64,000 bases of DNA from Verrucomicrobiota bacterium (GTDB lineage: Bacteria > Verrucomicrobiota > Verrucomicrobiia > Opitutales > Opitutaceae). The DNA is taken from positions 186,001 through 250,000 of the forward strand of contig JAEYWP010000032.1 in assembly GCA_023428905.1 (NCBI GenBank). Reading direction: 5' to 3'. The position numbers and the translations under genes are program-made. A model generated the notes under the pieces. That model saw only the letters and a program-made list of their open reading frames with translations. It had not been told where the DNA came from and did not search any database. Shown here piece by piece: positions 52,001 to 59,548 of this stretch (within the stretch, counting starts at the first letter, position 1; each line of letters begins with the position of its first letter).

Positions 52001-52331
52001 TCATGGCCTCGAGGTCGAGCGGTGGCTGGAAGACATCCTTGATGCCCAGGCGAATGCCTCGCACCACGGTAGGAAGGTCCAGCCCGTCAGCCACCAGGAT
52101 CACCTTCGCGCGCGGCTGCGCCTTGCGCAGCGTCTCCACAAAATCGAGACCGCTGGCATCTGCCCCGCGGCAGTCCGCGAGGATCACATCCACGGTTTCA
52201 CGCGCCAGATAGTCCTTAACCTGGGAAGCCTCTCGCAGCGAAAGTGCATGAAAAAAGGCTCCCCCAAAAATGAGGGACCGTGCCTGGCGAAGCACGTGGT
52301 TATGCTGAACGAGCAGAATTTTGGCGCTCAC
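49017..52331 (-). CDS. Pseudo-receiver domain plus giant repeat coiled-coil protein
   Basis: 1104 aa. Residues 1-120 have a response-receiver fold, but only Asp53 (VILADCRG) of the site is kept: the acidic pair is QHN (9-11), the Thr position reads Ala/Asp near 81, and the Lys is Gln102 (VFQPPLD). After a linker comes about 950 residues of coiled coil rich in Ala, Glu, Lys and Gln. Between about 440 and 900 it contains tandem units of 78 or 85 residues (difference one heptad), each with the pattern AKAxAExEKExxKLAE, xAAL, REAxL, and LEKAxAxAxALL. No membrane segment. Probably a cytoplasmic scaffold or filament. Followed by a terminator; divergent from the PilM-PEGA-TonB gene, 217 bp apart. 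Confidence 0.8.
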   Translation of the reverse strand: MSAKILLVQHNHVLRQARSLIFGGAFFHALSLREASQVKDYLARETVDVILADCRGADASGLDFVETLRKAQPRAKVILVADGLDLPTVVRGIRLGIKDVFQPPLDLEAMMRRIADFVGNRDGAGEALRNADWSSLADFFSEGAASPTLAETPAKASPPSGARKERARTAPENDAVREELAKERTALAAERARLAEDVKKLEQRASQLESERATVAAGMAKVAEVAAAEAKLKQREQALATAQKQFESEQEKLDTEQAMLKQSSARKQADKDADQVERQRLQAEKQRLAEESEALAAARREIEEAEQKLVELRAQAKKQDAEAKALRQERDALAAEQSQLAQEQANLAKALADLEKQRKNETARAEALKRESELEQQRLAEAETVLATERSAFKKAEQKLAAERSEFQSQAEALAKRELSLKEREAEATAAVKRAEAQAAEVVAAAREEAEREQAKLAEAESALAAERARLKKAEQRLAVESAEAEQQSAALAEREAALREQETKIKYALEKAQAEAVSLVAKARTEAEKERSRFADAEAALASERAALKQSEQKFLTEQSTFKKQAATYNDREAALTARETALKEREAASKAALEQAQAQADALLKKARAEAEEEQRKLVESEAALATSRAALKKSEQQIVTHRAELESMEASLDEREAVVKAQEAKARTLVEKAQADADALLAKAKAEVEKEQAKLAEMEESLLTDRTQLKQAEQKIAAEQAALKKQAAEFSARDATLKEQEARAKAALEKATADATGIVAKARAEAEKEQQALAELEASLATERDALKKAEAHYANERLELQKQNDALAKREEELFTREAKIKQQEKEVTSSLEKAKAESTAMLAKARKDVEAEQAKLADLESTLTAERAALKKSEAKLNAERAELDATIGALDDERKKLASEQAAAKKAADDQRKKLEQETTSARDALAKEKASLTEARNAFQKERATVEEELEMARAGVTQAEQKLKAELAKIAASEARIKDLETKARAEQARVEQAAADLEVTRAKVKADSAKAEEATKKLSKREAELADIETRLQVEEGALKKESTKLAQERSLWEAEVVAFQDEKKKFTEMTNAFEKRRKQVLEQAKALLERDAAG

Positions 52332-52548
52332 AGATCTCTCGCAGTGTGGGGGTAATTGGTGCGTTGTTAAGACAGGAGGGCGTCAATCGATCGTAAATCT
52401 GGTGGGTTCTCCTTATAGACCTTTCAAGCCCATTGTTGGTGTATAACAACGTCACACAGACTTTTACCTTTACAGCAGCATGTTAGGGAGTACGCCTCAC
52501 GGAGGGCTCCCCTCGCGTGCACGCCTTATCATTCCCCCGTCACCTTAA

Positions 52549-55248
52549 ATGAGCGCACCTGACTCGAACGGATATTTTGTCGAACTCGGCGAATATAGCC
52601 TAATCCTTGCTAAAGCGAACCTTACGCAGAAGCCACGCATCGTCGACGACCTGAGGGAGGTGTGGCTGGGAGACGCCGCGGCCGTCGAGGCAGCGGTCAA
52701 GGAAATCAAGGGTGAACAAAAGGCAAAAGCGGTCGCCCTTCTTCGCCTGAAGAACCGCGCTGTTTTGGGCTCCGACGCCGCCATCGCGAAGCGCGTCAGC
52801 ACCCCGGCCGCAGTTGACGACTTTCTGAAAGAAGCGGTGGGCGCAGACCACGTTCCCGCGAATTGGGCGTGGGTTTCCCAAAAGGATGGCAAGACGCCCG
52901 AAGGCGGTAACGGCTGGCTGCTCGACTCCAACGCCGCCACCACTACCCAGGAGGCGCTGGATAAGGTTACGGGCTGGGGATTTGAGCTCCTCCGCGTACA
53001 GTCCGGCCCTCTCGCCTCGGTCGGCTCACTCGTTTCCGCCGCGAAATCCGCGGGGGCCATTCTTCTTTGCGACATCGCCGAGACCAAGACCTTCCTGGCG
53101 GTCGTCACCGCGGGCGGCGTCACCGGTTTTTCCTCGATCGCCGTCGGTTTCGACGCTCTGGCAGAGGCCACCCAAGCGGCTTTGGGACTCAAGTTCCGTG
53201 GTTCGGCTGCGCGCCTGATGTTCAACGAGTCCTACGACTTTGCGGATGCTGCGGCGAAAATCGCCGAGCCGCTGGCAGTCGCGGTCAAGGCGGCCCTCCC
53301 CTCCCTGGGCGGCACGGCTCCGGCCTCGCTCGTGTGCACCGGTATTCTGGCGCGGCAGTCCTGGCTCTCTGGTGCCCTCGCGGCAGCGGTCGGACTCAAG
53401 CCCCTCACCCTGGACGGTGGCTGGGCCGCGTCGGCAGGCCTGAGCCTCACCGGCAAGGCACCCACCGACGTCCCCCCCTCCTGGCTCGGCATCCTCGGCG
53501 CGATCTCCGCCTACGAGCCGCGCAATCCGGGTGCGGCGAATGCCTGGAATCCTGTCTTTACCAATACGCCCGTCGCCGCGGCAGCAGTGATCCCCGCCTT
53601 GGTGCAGGAACCGCCGAAGCCGGCCGTGGTGATCACCCCGCCGGCACCCAAACCGGTCGAAGCACCCAAGCCCGCTGAGCCGGCCAAGCCTGCGGCCCCC
53701 GCCCCCAAACCACCCGAGGCGGCAAAACCCGCGGTGGTGATCACGCCCCCGGCGAAATCCGCCGAGCCCCCGAAACCCGCCGCCCCCGTCGCGAAGACGC
53801 CGCCTCCTCCCGCCAAGCCGGTGGAGCAGAAACCCGCGGCAAAGGGCCCCGAGCCCAAGGCTGCAGCCGCTCCCGCAAAAGGCCCTGCCAAGCCGGAGCC
53901 CGCAAAACCCGCGCCGTCCGTCGCTAAGCCCACGCTGGCCCCCGCCCCCGCCCCGGCGGTCAAAACGCCAACCGCAAGCCCTTTCCCGAAGAAGAAGAGC
54001 CCGATGCCCATGATCATCGGCGTCATCGCCCTGTTGCTCCTGGGCGGAGGCGGCTTCTTCCTCTACAGCAGCAATCAGAAGGAAAAAGAGCGCCAGGCGC
54101 AGGAGCGCCAGGAACTCGAGCAGCGCGCCGCCGCCGAAGCGTCCGCCCGCCGTGCCGCCGAAGAAAAGGCCAAGGCAGAAGCGGAAGCCCGCAAGAAAGC
54201 CGAGGAAGAAGCCGCCCAGCGTGCCGTGGTCGCTGAAAAGGAACGCACTCGCGCCGAGGAAGAGGCCCGTCGCCGCACCGCCGAACAGCTCCTTTCCGCC
54301 CGCGGCAACCTCGTGCTCAACACCGAGCCGTCCGGCGCCACCGTCGTCGTCGGCGAACTCGCCCCCCGCCCGTCCCCGCTCTCCATGCGCGATCTGCGCC
54401 TGGGCCGCTACTCGGTCAGCGTGACCCTGCCGGGCTACGACTCCGAGCAGCGCGAGATCGAAATCAAAGCCAACGAAACCACCGATCTCGGAACCATCCG
54501 TTTGAAGCGTCAGGTCGGCGCCGTCGAAATCACCTCGGATCCGGCTGGATTGGACTACGAGCTTCGTCCCGCCGGCACTCTGTTTGTGGCGCCCAGCGAT
54601 ATTCGCCGCGGCCAGACGCCCGCCAGCCTCGACGATGTCCCGGTCGGCACCTACCAGCTGGTGGTGAGCCGGCCCAACTGGCCCAACTCGGTGACCACCG
54701 TCACGGTGGAGCACAACGGGTCGGCCAAGGCTCACGGTACCTTCGTCGGTGGCACCGTCGTCATCAATAGCACCCCTCCCGGCGCCGCGGTGATGAAGGA
54801 CGGCGTCCAGATTGGTACGACGCCGCTCACCCTCACCGACCTTCAGCCGGAAGATGTGACGTACACCTTGCAGCAGCGCGGTCTCGAACCCGCCACGGTC
54901 AGCGGGCGCGTGGAGCCCGGCCGCACCGTCACCCTCACGGGCACGCTGCTCGACATCGAGCGGGTGATGCGCCTGAGCGAACTCGACGAACGCCCCGTCC
55001 CGATCCAACAGGTCGAACCCGAGCTGAGCGGCGGCATGCGCAGCGATGGTGGCAGCGCCACGATCGAGTTTGTGGTCAACAAGGACGGCACGCCCTCCGA
55101 GCTGAAAATCGTCAATGCCAGCAGCCCCGGATTTGGACGCGCCTGCCTCACCGCCGCCGCAAAATGGAAGTTCCGCCCCGGCACGGTGCGCGGAAAACCC
55201 GTCCGCACCCGGATGATCCTGCCCTTCCGCATGGGCCCGGAAAGCTGA
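52549..55248 (+). CDS. PilM-like / transmembrane / coiled-coil / PEGA x3 / TonB C-terminal fusion protein
   Basis: 899 aa. About 1-300 is an actin-like/PilM-type cytoplasmic domain by pattern (YFVELGEYSLILAKAN at the start, ILLCDIAETKTFLAVV near 175, LVCTGILARQSWLSGALAA near 263); this is the least certain part. A Pro/Ala/Lys-rich linker (about 350-480) leads to one membrane helix (about 486-508, MIIGVIALLLLGGGGFF). A charged coiled coil (510-585), three PEGA domains (about 585, 656 and 734 onward; each near SDPAG, NSTPPG or TEPSG) and a TonB C-terminal domain (about 814-899, GSATIEFVVNKDGTPSELKIV, FRPGTVRGKPVRTRM) follow. This would link a cytoplasmic ATP-binding-like domain to a periplasmic energy-transducing tail. 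ATG 52549 is clear. Confidence 0.8.
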   Translation: MSAPDSNGYFVELGEYSLILAKANLTQKPRIVDDLREVWLGDAAAVEAAVKEIKGEQKAKAVALLRLKNRAVLGSDAAIAKRVSTPAAVDDFLKEAVGADHVPANWAWVSQKDGKTPEGGNGWLLDSNAATTTQEALDKVTGWGFELLRVQSGPLASVGSLVSAAKSAGAILLCDIAETKTFLAVVTAGGVTGFSSIAVGFDALAEATQAALGLKFRGSAARLMFNESYDFADAAAKIAEPLAVAVKAALPSLGGTAPASLVCTGILARQSWLSGALAAAVGLKPLTLDGGWAASAGLSLTGKAPTDVPPSWLGILGAISAYEPRNPGAANAWNPVFTNTPVAAAAVIPALVQEPPKPAVVITPPAPKPVEAPKPAEPAKPAAPAPKPPEAAKPAVVITPPAKSAEPPKPAAPVAKTPPPPAKPVEQKPAAKGPEPKAAAAPAKGPAKPEPAKPAPSVAKPTLAPAPAPAVKTPTASPFPKKKSPMPMIIGVIALLLLGGGGFFLYSSNQKEKERQAQERQELEQRAAAEASARRAAEEKAKAEAEARKKAEEEAAQRAVVAEKERTRAEEEARRRTAEQLLSARGNLVLNTEPSGATVVVGELAPRPSPLSMRDLRLGRYSVSVTLPGYDSEQREIEIKANETTDLGTIRLKRQVGAVEITSDPAGLDYELRPAGTLFVAPSDIRRGQTPASLDDVPVGTYQLVVSRPNWPNSVTTVTVEHNGSAKAHGTFVGGTVVINSTPPGAAVMKDGVQIGTTPLTLTDLQPEDVTYTLQQRGLEPATVSGRVEPGRTVTLTGTLLDIERVMRLSELDERPVPIQQVEPELSGGMRSDGGSATIEFVVNKDGTPSELKIVNASSPGFGRACLTAAAKWKFRPGTVRGKPVRTRMILPFRMGPES

Positions 55249-55269
55249 GCGATACCCGCCAATCTCAAA

Positions 55270-55299
55270 CGCCGCCCCCTTCGGGCGGCGTTTTTTTTT
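55270..55299 (+). terminator. Rho-independent terminator
   Basis: CGCCGCCC (55270-55277) pairs with GGGCGGCG (55283-55290) around a 5-nt loop and is followed by nine T, 22 bp after the PilM-PEGA-TonB stop. Confidence 0.93.
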
Positions 55300-55316
55300 G
55301 CCCACGTCGCGGGTTG

Positions 55317-55763
55317 TCAGCTGCGTTTGATGGACGCGTAGACGTTGCGCAGGACGCCGACAAAGGAGCCAAAATCAATGGGCTTGGGGACAACGCCCGC
55401 CGCTCCCAGGCCGCGCATCTCGCGCTCCAGATCAGGATGCGACATCCCCGTGATGATGAGCACCGGGAGGTCCGGGTGCGCCGCCACCAGACGCTTCAAC
55501 AAATCCCGGCCGGGAAGCCCCGGCATTGTCAAATCGCACACGACGATATCGTAGTCCGCTCGCCCTTGGGTGATCAGCTCCCAGGCATCCTCCCCGCTTT
55601 CCGCACATCGCACCGTGAAGCCAGTGTCCTCCAGGAGCCCCACAATTGCCTGCGCCACGAGGAAATTGTCCTCGACCAGCAGCAGGCGGACGATCGGGCC
55701 GTCGAACGGCGCACGGGAATCACCCGTGGACAAATCCGAACCAGGAGGAGGTGCGTCGTTCAT
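55317..55763 (-). CDS. Stand-alone response regulator receiver protein
   Basis: 148 aa, a single canonical REC domain after a 22-residue tail: acidic pair in LLVEDN, phosphoacceptor Asp in VCDLTMPG near 83-90, Thr in IITGMS and Lys in VVPKPI. No output domain, so it works like CheY/Spo0F through protein contact. It lies convergently downstream of the PilM-PEGA-TonB gene and close to the pseudo-receiver protein, but no kinase is in the window. Gene is monocistronic. Confidence 0.92.
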   Translation of the reverse strand: MNDAPPPGSDLSTGDSRAPFDGPIVRLLLVEDNFLVAQAIVGLLEDTGFTVRCAESGEDAWELITQGRADYDIVVCDLTMPGLPGRDLLKRLVAAHPDLPVLIITGMSHPDLEREMRGLGAAGVVPKPIDFGSFVGVLRNVYASIKRS

Positions 55764-55910
55764 GCCGCGTGTGCTGGGGTCGCGGCAGGCTGCGCCGGTT
55801 CCCCCGCCGGAGAAAGCAAAATCCCAGTCCGCAGTGGTGTAACCCGGCTGCGGCCGTCACCTCACGGTCTCAACTGCGGACGACGATAGCGACGGCGCCG
55901 GTGCCGCCGT

Positions 55911-56339
55911 TCAGGACTGCTGCTCGATCGAGGAGACGCGTCCCGCCGTAAAGACGACTTTGAAATACTCGCGCTCCTTGCGGCCCGGGTACGTCAGGTA
56001 ATACGGGTAAAAAGGATCCCCCCACCCGCGATGGAACCGGTGATAATAGCCGCGGTACAGCAGCATGCCGTCCGGCCCTTCATAGGTGGTATAACTCCAG
56101 GATTCGGAAACGCCGCTGGCATCGGTGCGGGTGTAAATGCGGTCCGGGTCACCGAGCGCCAGCTTCACCATTTCCGGAGTGAAACCCAGCGCCACCTTGC
56201 CCTGCCGAATCAGGTCCTGGTCTGCGGGCGAGAGCTGTCCGAACAGTTCCGGATTCCGCTTGATGCGCGCCTCCGGGGTGGCGCAGCCGGCCGCGAAGAC
56301 AAGCGCGGCGCAAGCGAAGAGGTAGGTGAAAAGTCTCAT
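55911..56339 (-). CDS. Lipoprotein of a paralogous pair (BamE-like N-terminal pattern)
   Basis: 142 aa; lipobox FAAGC with Cys19. After it come RIKRNPELFGQLSPADQDLIRQG and GFTPEMVKLALGDPDRIYTRT, the latter like the SmpA/BamE-type helix-hairpin in which Gly and LG-x-P are conserved. The C-terminal part is Tyr-rich (YYHRFHRGWGDPFYPYYLTYPG) and ends with VVFTAGRVSSIEQ. Probably an outer-membrane or periplasm-facing lipoprotein. Its neighbour at 56518-56940 is a clear paralogue. Confidence 0.75.
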   Translation of the reverse strand: MRLFTYLFACAALVFAAGCATPEARIKRNPELFGQLSPADQDLIRQGKVALGFTPEMVKLALGDPDRIYTRTDASGVSESWSYTTYEGPDGMLLYRGYYHRFHRGWGDPFYPYYLTYPGRKEREYFKVVFTAGRVSSIEQQS

Positions 56340-56517
56340 GGTCTGCTAGGGTGTCGACAAAAGCGTGGGTCGCAAGAGGTGTGACGCGCCCGAGCCGCAC
56401 ATGTTTCATCCCGGCGCCCGGCCTTTTGTTAGCTCCTGCCCACCGCGGCCACGTTATCCGATGCGGGCGACAGCCGCGGTCGTCCGTGGCCGGCAGGCCC
56501 CTCGGGCCCAGGTGCCC

Positions 56518-56940
56518 TCAACGTTTGGGAGGCACGGTTTGCTCTATCGAGGTCACGCGGCCCCCTTCGAGGACCAGGCGGAGGCGATCTTCCTCTCCAC
56601 CCCCTGTCTGGACACCTACGCCGGTTCCCACCCGCGTGCCTCCCCCGCCGCCACCCACCCCGAGTCCGACGCTGAAAGCGGGGGACTTCTTCTGGTAAGC
56701 CCACACCTCGACCGTCCCGCGGTCGGTCGTGCGGGTGAAGCGCCGATCGGGTTCGCCGAGAGCCATCGTCACCATGTCGGCGGTGAAACCGACCGCGACC
56801 TCTCCACGTCGGATGCGCTCCTGGTCAGCGGGTGACAGCTGGGAAAAGGACGCCTGATTCTTCTGTATCCTCGAGTCGGGAGTGGAGCAGCCCGCGAAGC
56901 CGAGGGCGAGGAGGAGGCAAAGACAGAAACGGGGTGTCAT
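56518..56940 (-). CDS. Lipoprotein of a paralogous pair, Gly-rich form
   Basis: 140 aa; lipobox FAGC with Cys18. It shares with the neighbouring lipoprotein RIxxNxxxFxxLSPADQ, IRxGxVAxGFT, ALGxPDR and a C-terminal V-T/S-SIEQ. The middle has a Gly-rich run (GLGVGGGGGGTRVGTGVGV) in place of the Tyr-rich stretch. Same likely envelope location; no defined function. A 178-bp gap separates the pair, so they may be separate transcripts. Confidence 0.73.
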   Translation of the reverse strand: MTPRFCLCLLLALGFAGCSTPDSRIQKNQASFSQLSPADQERIRRGEVAVGFTADMVTMALGEPDRRFTRTTDRGTVEVWAYQKKSPAFSVGLGVGGGGGGTRVGTGVGVQTGGGEEDRLRLVLEGGRVTSIEQTVPPKR

Positions 56941-57021
56941 GGGCGGGGAATTTTTTGTTTTGCTGCTCGGGGTCGGGGCTCCGCATAGTTCGCGATTACA
57001 CCCTTTTTTTCGAACTGAAGC

Positions 57022-57459
57022 ATGAAGACCTTCACCCTCGCCATTGGTTCAGACCACGCCGGATTCAAGTACAAGGAAGCCATCAAGGCGATGCTCCTGG
57101 CGGAAGGACACACGGTGCGGGACTATGGTACCCATAGCGAAGAGTCCTGCGATTACCCGGACTTCATCCGCCCCGTCGCGGAGGCCGTCGCGCGCGGCGA
57201 ATATGAACGCGGCATCGTCCTCGGCGGCTCGGGTAACGGTGAGGCGATCGTCGCCAACCGTGTGAAGGGCGTGCGTTGCGGGCTCTGCTGGACCGAGCAG
57301 GTCGCAATCTGGAACCGCTCGCACAACGACGGCAATGTCCTCTCCCTCGGCCAGCGCACGATCACCGAGGTCGAGGCACTGCGGATCGTCAAGGTCTGGC
57401 TTGCGACCGAGTTCGAGGGGGGCCGTCACCTCGCACGCGTCAAGAAGATCGACGCCTGA
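57022..57459 (+). CDS. rpiB: Ribose-5-phosphate isomerase B (actinobacterial-type active site)
   Basis: 145 aa RpiB/LacAB fold: GSDHAGFKYKEAIK at 9-22, HSEESCDYPDF near 38-48, and LGGSGNGEAIVANRVKGVRC near 67-86. Where E. coli RpiB has a catalytic Cys in GTGIG, this has GSGNGE, the version in mycobacterial RpiB in which Glu takes over. It interconverts ribose 5-phosphate and ribulose 5-phosphate. Start ATG 57022; promoter in the 81-bp gap to the divergent lipoprotein gene. Confidence 0.92.
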   Translation: MKTFTLAIGSDHAGFKYKEAIKAMLLAEGHTVRDYGTHSEESCDYPDFIRPVAEAVARGEYERGIVLGGSGNGEAIVANRVKGVRCGLCWTEQVAIWNRSHNDGNVLSLGQRTITEVEALRIVKVWLATEFEGGRHLARVKKIDA

Positions 57460-57559
57460 GCCGTCACCCCTCACCTGCGGCGGCCCCACTCGCCGAAGGT
57501 TCCCGGAGTCCCCGCGCACTTGCGCAACGGGTCCCGCGCTCACACGTTTCGCCCGGTAC

Positions 57560-58402
57560 ATGCACACGCTCCCCGACCGCACTTGGATTTGGATCGCCGC
57601 GGCGCTGTACCTTGCGGGTTTCGTGCTCGGGACGGTGGGTGTCCTGCGGGAACGCCGCCACTCGCGGGCGCTGATGTATGTCATCATATCGGCGGGCTTC
57701 ACCCTGCAAACGTTCGGACTCTACCTGCGCGGCCTGCAGGTGCGCGGGTGCCCGATCGGCAACACCTTCGAGATCTTTCAGTTCACCGCCTGGTCCGCCA
57801 CTGCGCTCTACCTCGTGGTCGGCGCGACCTTTCGGCTCAGCTTGCTCGGTTATTTTACCGCCTGCCTGTCTGCCACCCTGACCCTCGTCTCCCTCTTGTT
57901 CCCCGCGTGGGACGCCACGCGGCGGGTGGACATTTTCGGGGGCAACGCATGGATCGAATTCCACGCCGCGCTGGCTCTGTTCAGCTACGGGGTTTTCGCC
58001 CTGCTAGCCCTCACCTCGACGATGTACCTGCTCCAGGTATTCAGCCTCCAGCATCGCCGGATGAACGGGCTTTTTTCCTTTCTCCCTTCCGTGCTCGACC
58101 TCGATCACATCAGCCTGCGCCTGCTCACCACGGGCGTGCTGCTCATGACGGCTTCGTTGGCGGTGGGATCCGCGTATTGGTTGCAGGATACAAACACGGT
58201 CGACCCGCTCAAGTTGGTCATCACCGTCGCGATCTGGCTGGCCTACGGCATCACCCTGATCCTGCGGTGGCGCAGCCTCCTGATCGCCAAGCGGCTCGCC
58301 TGGGTGTGCGTGGCACTCTTCCTGGCCGCGCTGATTTCGCTCGGCCCCATCAACACCAGTCGCCGTCCTCTGACAGAGAAGGCCTCGCTCAAGGCGGATT
58401 GA
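57560..58402 (+). CDS. hemX: HemX/CcsA-like cytochrome c assembly membrane protein
   Basis: 280 aa from ATG 57560, about eight membrane helices. The CcsA/HemX pattern appears in GCPIGNTFEIFQF near 74-86 and WIEFHAALALFSYGVF near 132-147, whose His and Trp residues belong to the haem-handling core; GSAYWLQDT near 208 replaces the usual WAxxxWGxYW motif. Upstream of and nearly contiguous with hemA (1-nt gap), the arrangement of hemX-hemA, where HemX influences HemA levels; a cytochrome c maturation role is the alternative. Confidence 0.82.
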   Translation: MHTLPDRTWIWIAAALYLAGFVLGTVGVLRERRHSRALMYVIISAGFTLQTFGLYLRGLQVRGCPIGNTFEIFQFTAWSATALYLVVGATFRLSLLGYFTACLSATLTLVSLLFPAWDATRRVDIFGGNAWIEFHAALALFSYGVFALLALTSTMYLLQVFSLQHRRMNGLFSFLPSVLDLDHISLRLLTTGVLLMTASLAVGSAYWLQDTNTVDPLKLVITVAIWLAYGITLILRWRSLLIAKRLAWVCVALFLAALISLGPINTSRRPLTEKASLKAD

Positions 58403-58403
58403 C

Positions 58404-59441
58404 ATGGCCTCCCCCTCCGCCCCCCACCTCTTCGTCCTCGGAGCCAGCCACCAGAACACGCCGATCGAGCTCCGTGAAAAACTCGCCCTTCCGGGGGAGA
58501 AACTGGACCGCTTCGCGGAGAGCTTGCGTCAGGTCGGGGGCCTGCACGAGTTCGCGATCCTCAACACCTGTAACCGCGTCGAATTCTACGGAGTCGCCGA
58601 CGGCGCTGCTCCCTTGAGCCGGCTGGAGGAGCAGTTTTGCTCGTTCCAGGGTTTTCCCCCGGAGCGTTTCGGATCCATCCGACAACTCGCCACCGGGCGC
58701 GACGCGATCGAACACCTCCTCGCCGTCTCGTCCGGGCTTGAGTCCCAGATGCTGGGCGAAACGGAAATTCTGGGGCAGGTGAAGTCCGCCTACGCCCTGG
58801 CCCAGGAGAAGCGCACGGTGGGGCCGACCCTCAACCGCGTTTTCCAGAAGTGTTTTCAGTACGCCAAATACGTCCGCACCCACACCGCCATCACTGAGGG
58901 GCAGATCAGCGTGGCGAACGTCGCGGTCGACCTCGCCCAAAAGATCTTCGGCGAGCTCACCGCCACCCGCGCCCTCTTGCTCGGCGCGGGGGACATCGGG
59001 GAAAAAACGCTCAAGGCCTTTCAGAGCCGCGGGGCACCGAGCCTCACGGTCGCGAGCCGCACACTCGAGCGCGCGATGGAGCTCGGGCAGACCTTCGGGG
59101 CCGCCGCCCTCCCCTTCGAGCAGGTACCGGCACGCCTCGGAGAGTTTGACGTGGTGGTGTGTTCGACCGCATCGCCCGATGCGGTCGTCACGGCGGCACA
59201 AGTGGCGGTGGAAATGAAACGCCGTCGCGCCCAGCCGCTTTTCTTTATCGACCTGGCGCTGCCGCGCGACGTGGAGCCGGAGGTCGCGCAGATCGAGAAC
59301 GTGTTTGTCTACAACCTCGACGACCTGGCCAAGATTGCGGACGAAAACCGCGCCGCGCGCGAGGCCGAGGTGGTGAAAGCGCGCGCGATCCTTCGCGAGA
59401 AAAGCAGTTCGCTCTGGCAGGCCGTCAGCAAATCTGGCTGA
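58404..59441 (+). CDS. hemA: Glutamyl-tRNA reductase, short form without dimerisation domain
   Basis: 345 aa. The catalytic domain has Cys56 in LNTCNRVEFYG; SGLESQMLGETEILGQVK follows near 112-129, and the NADPH-binding domain has LLGAGDIGEKTLKAF near 195-209 and IDLALPRDVEPEV near 280. The usual C-terminal helical dimerisation domain (to about 420) is missing: the protein ends 15 residues after the spinal helix region starts. Short HemA forms are known from Chlamydiae, so this may be a PVC trait, not damage. It reduces glutamyl-tRNA to glutamate semialdehyde for haem. The frame ends in a clean TGA. Confidence 0.9.
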   Translation: MASPSAPHLFVLGASHQNTPIELREKLALPGEKLDRFAESLRQVGGLHEFAILNTCNRVEFYGVADGAAPLSRLEEQFCSFQGFPPERFGSIRQLATGRDAIEHLLAVSSGLESQMLGETEILGQVKSAYALAQEKRTVGPTLNRVFQKCFQYAKYVRTHTAITEGQISVANVAVDLAQKIFGELTATRALLLGAGDIGEKTLKAFQSRGAPSLTVASRTLERAMELGQTFGAAALPFEQVPARLGEFDVVVCSTASPDAVVTAAQVAVEMKRRRAQPLFFIDLALPRDVEPEVAQIENVFVYNLDDLAKIADENRAAREAEVVKARAILREKSSSLWQAVSKSG

Positions 59442-59548
59442 AAGGGACGATCCACCGGGGGGAATGGCCACCACCTGCGCAGGGCCCGCAAGTCCCGAGG
59501 CGCACGCCGAGATGAGGGTGTAAACGCTCCCCGGGTTTGCCCTCACCC

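Noticed and set aside
52433..52449. Inverted repeat TTGTT-N7-AACAA between the divergent coiled-coil and PilM-PEGA-TonB genes
   Set aside because: AT-rich and short, no second copy; it may be part of a promoter but cannot be supported as an operator.
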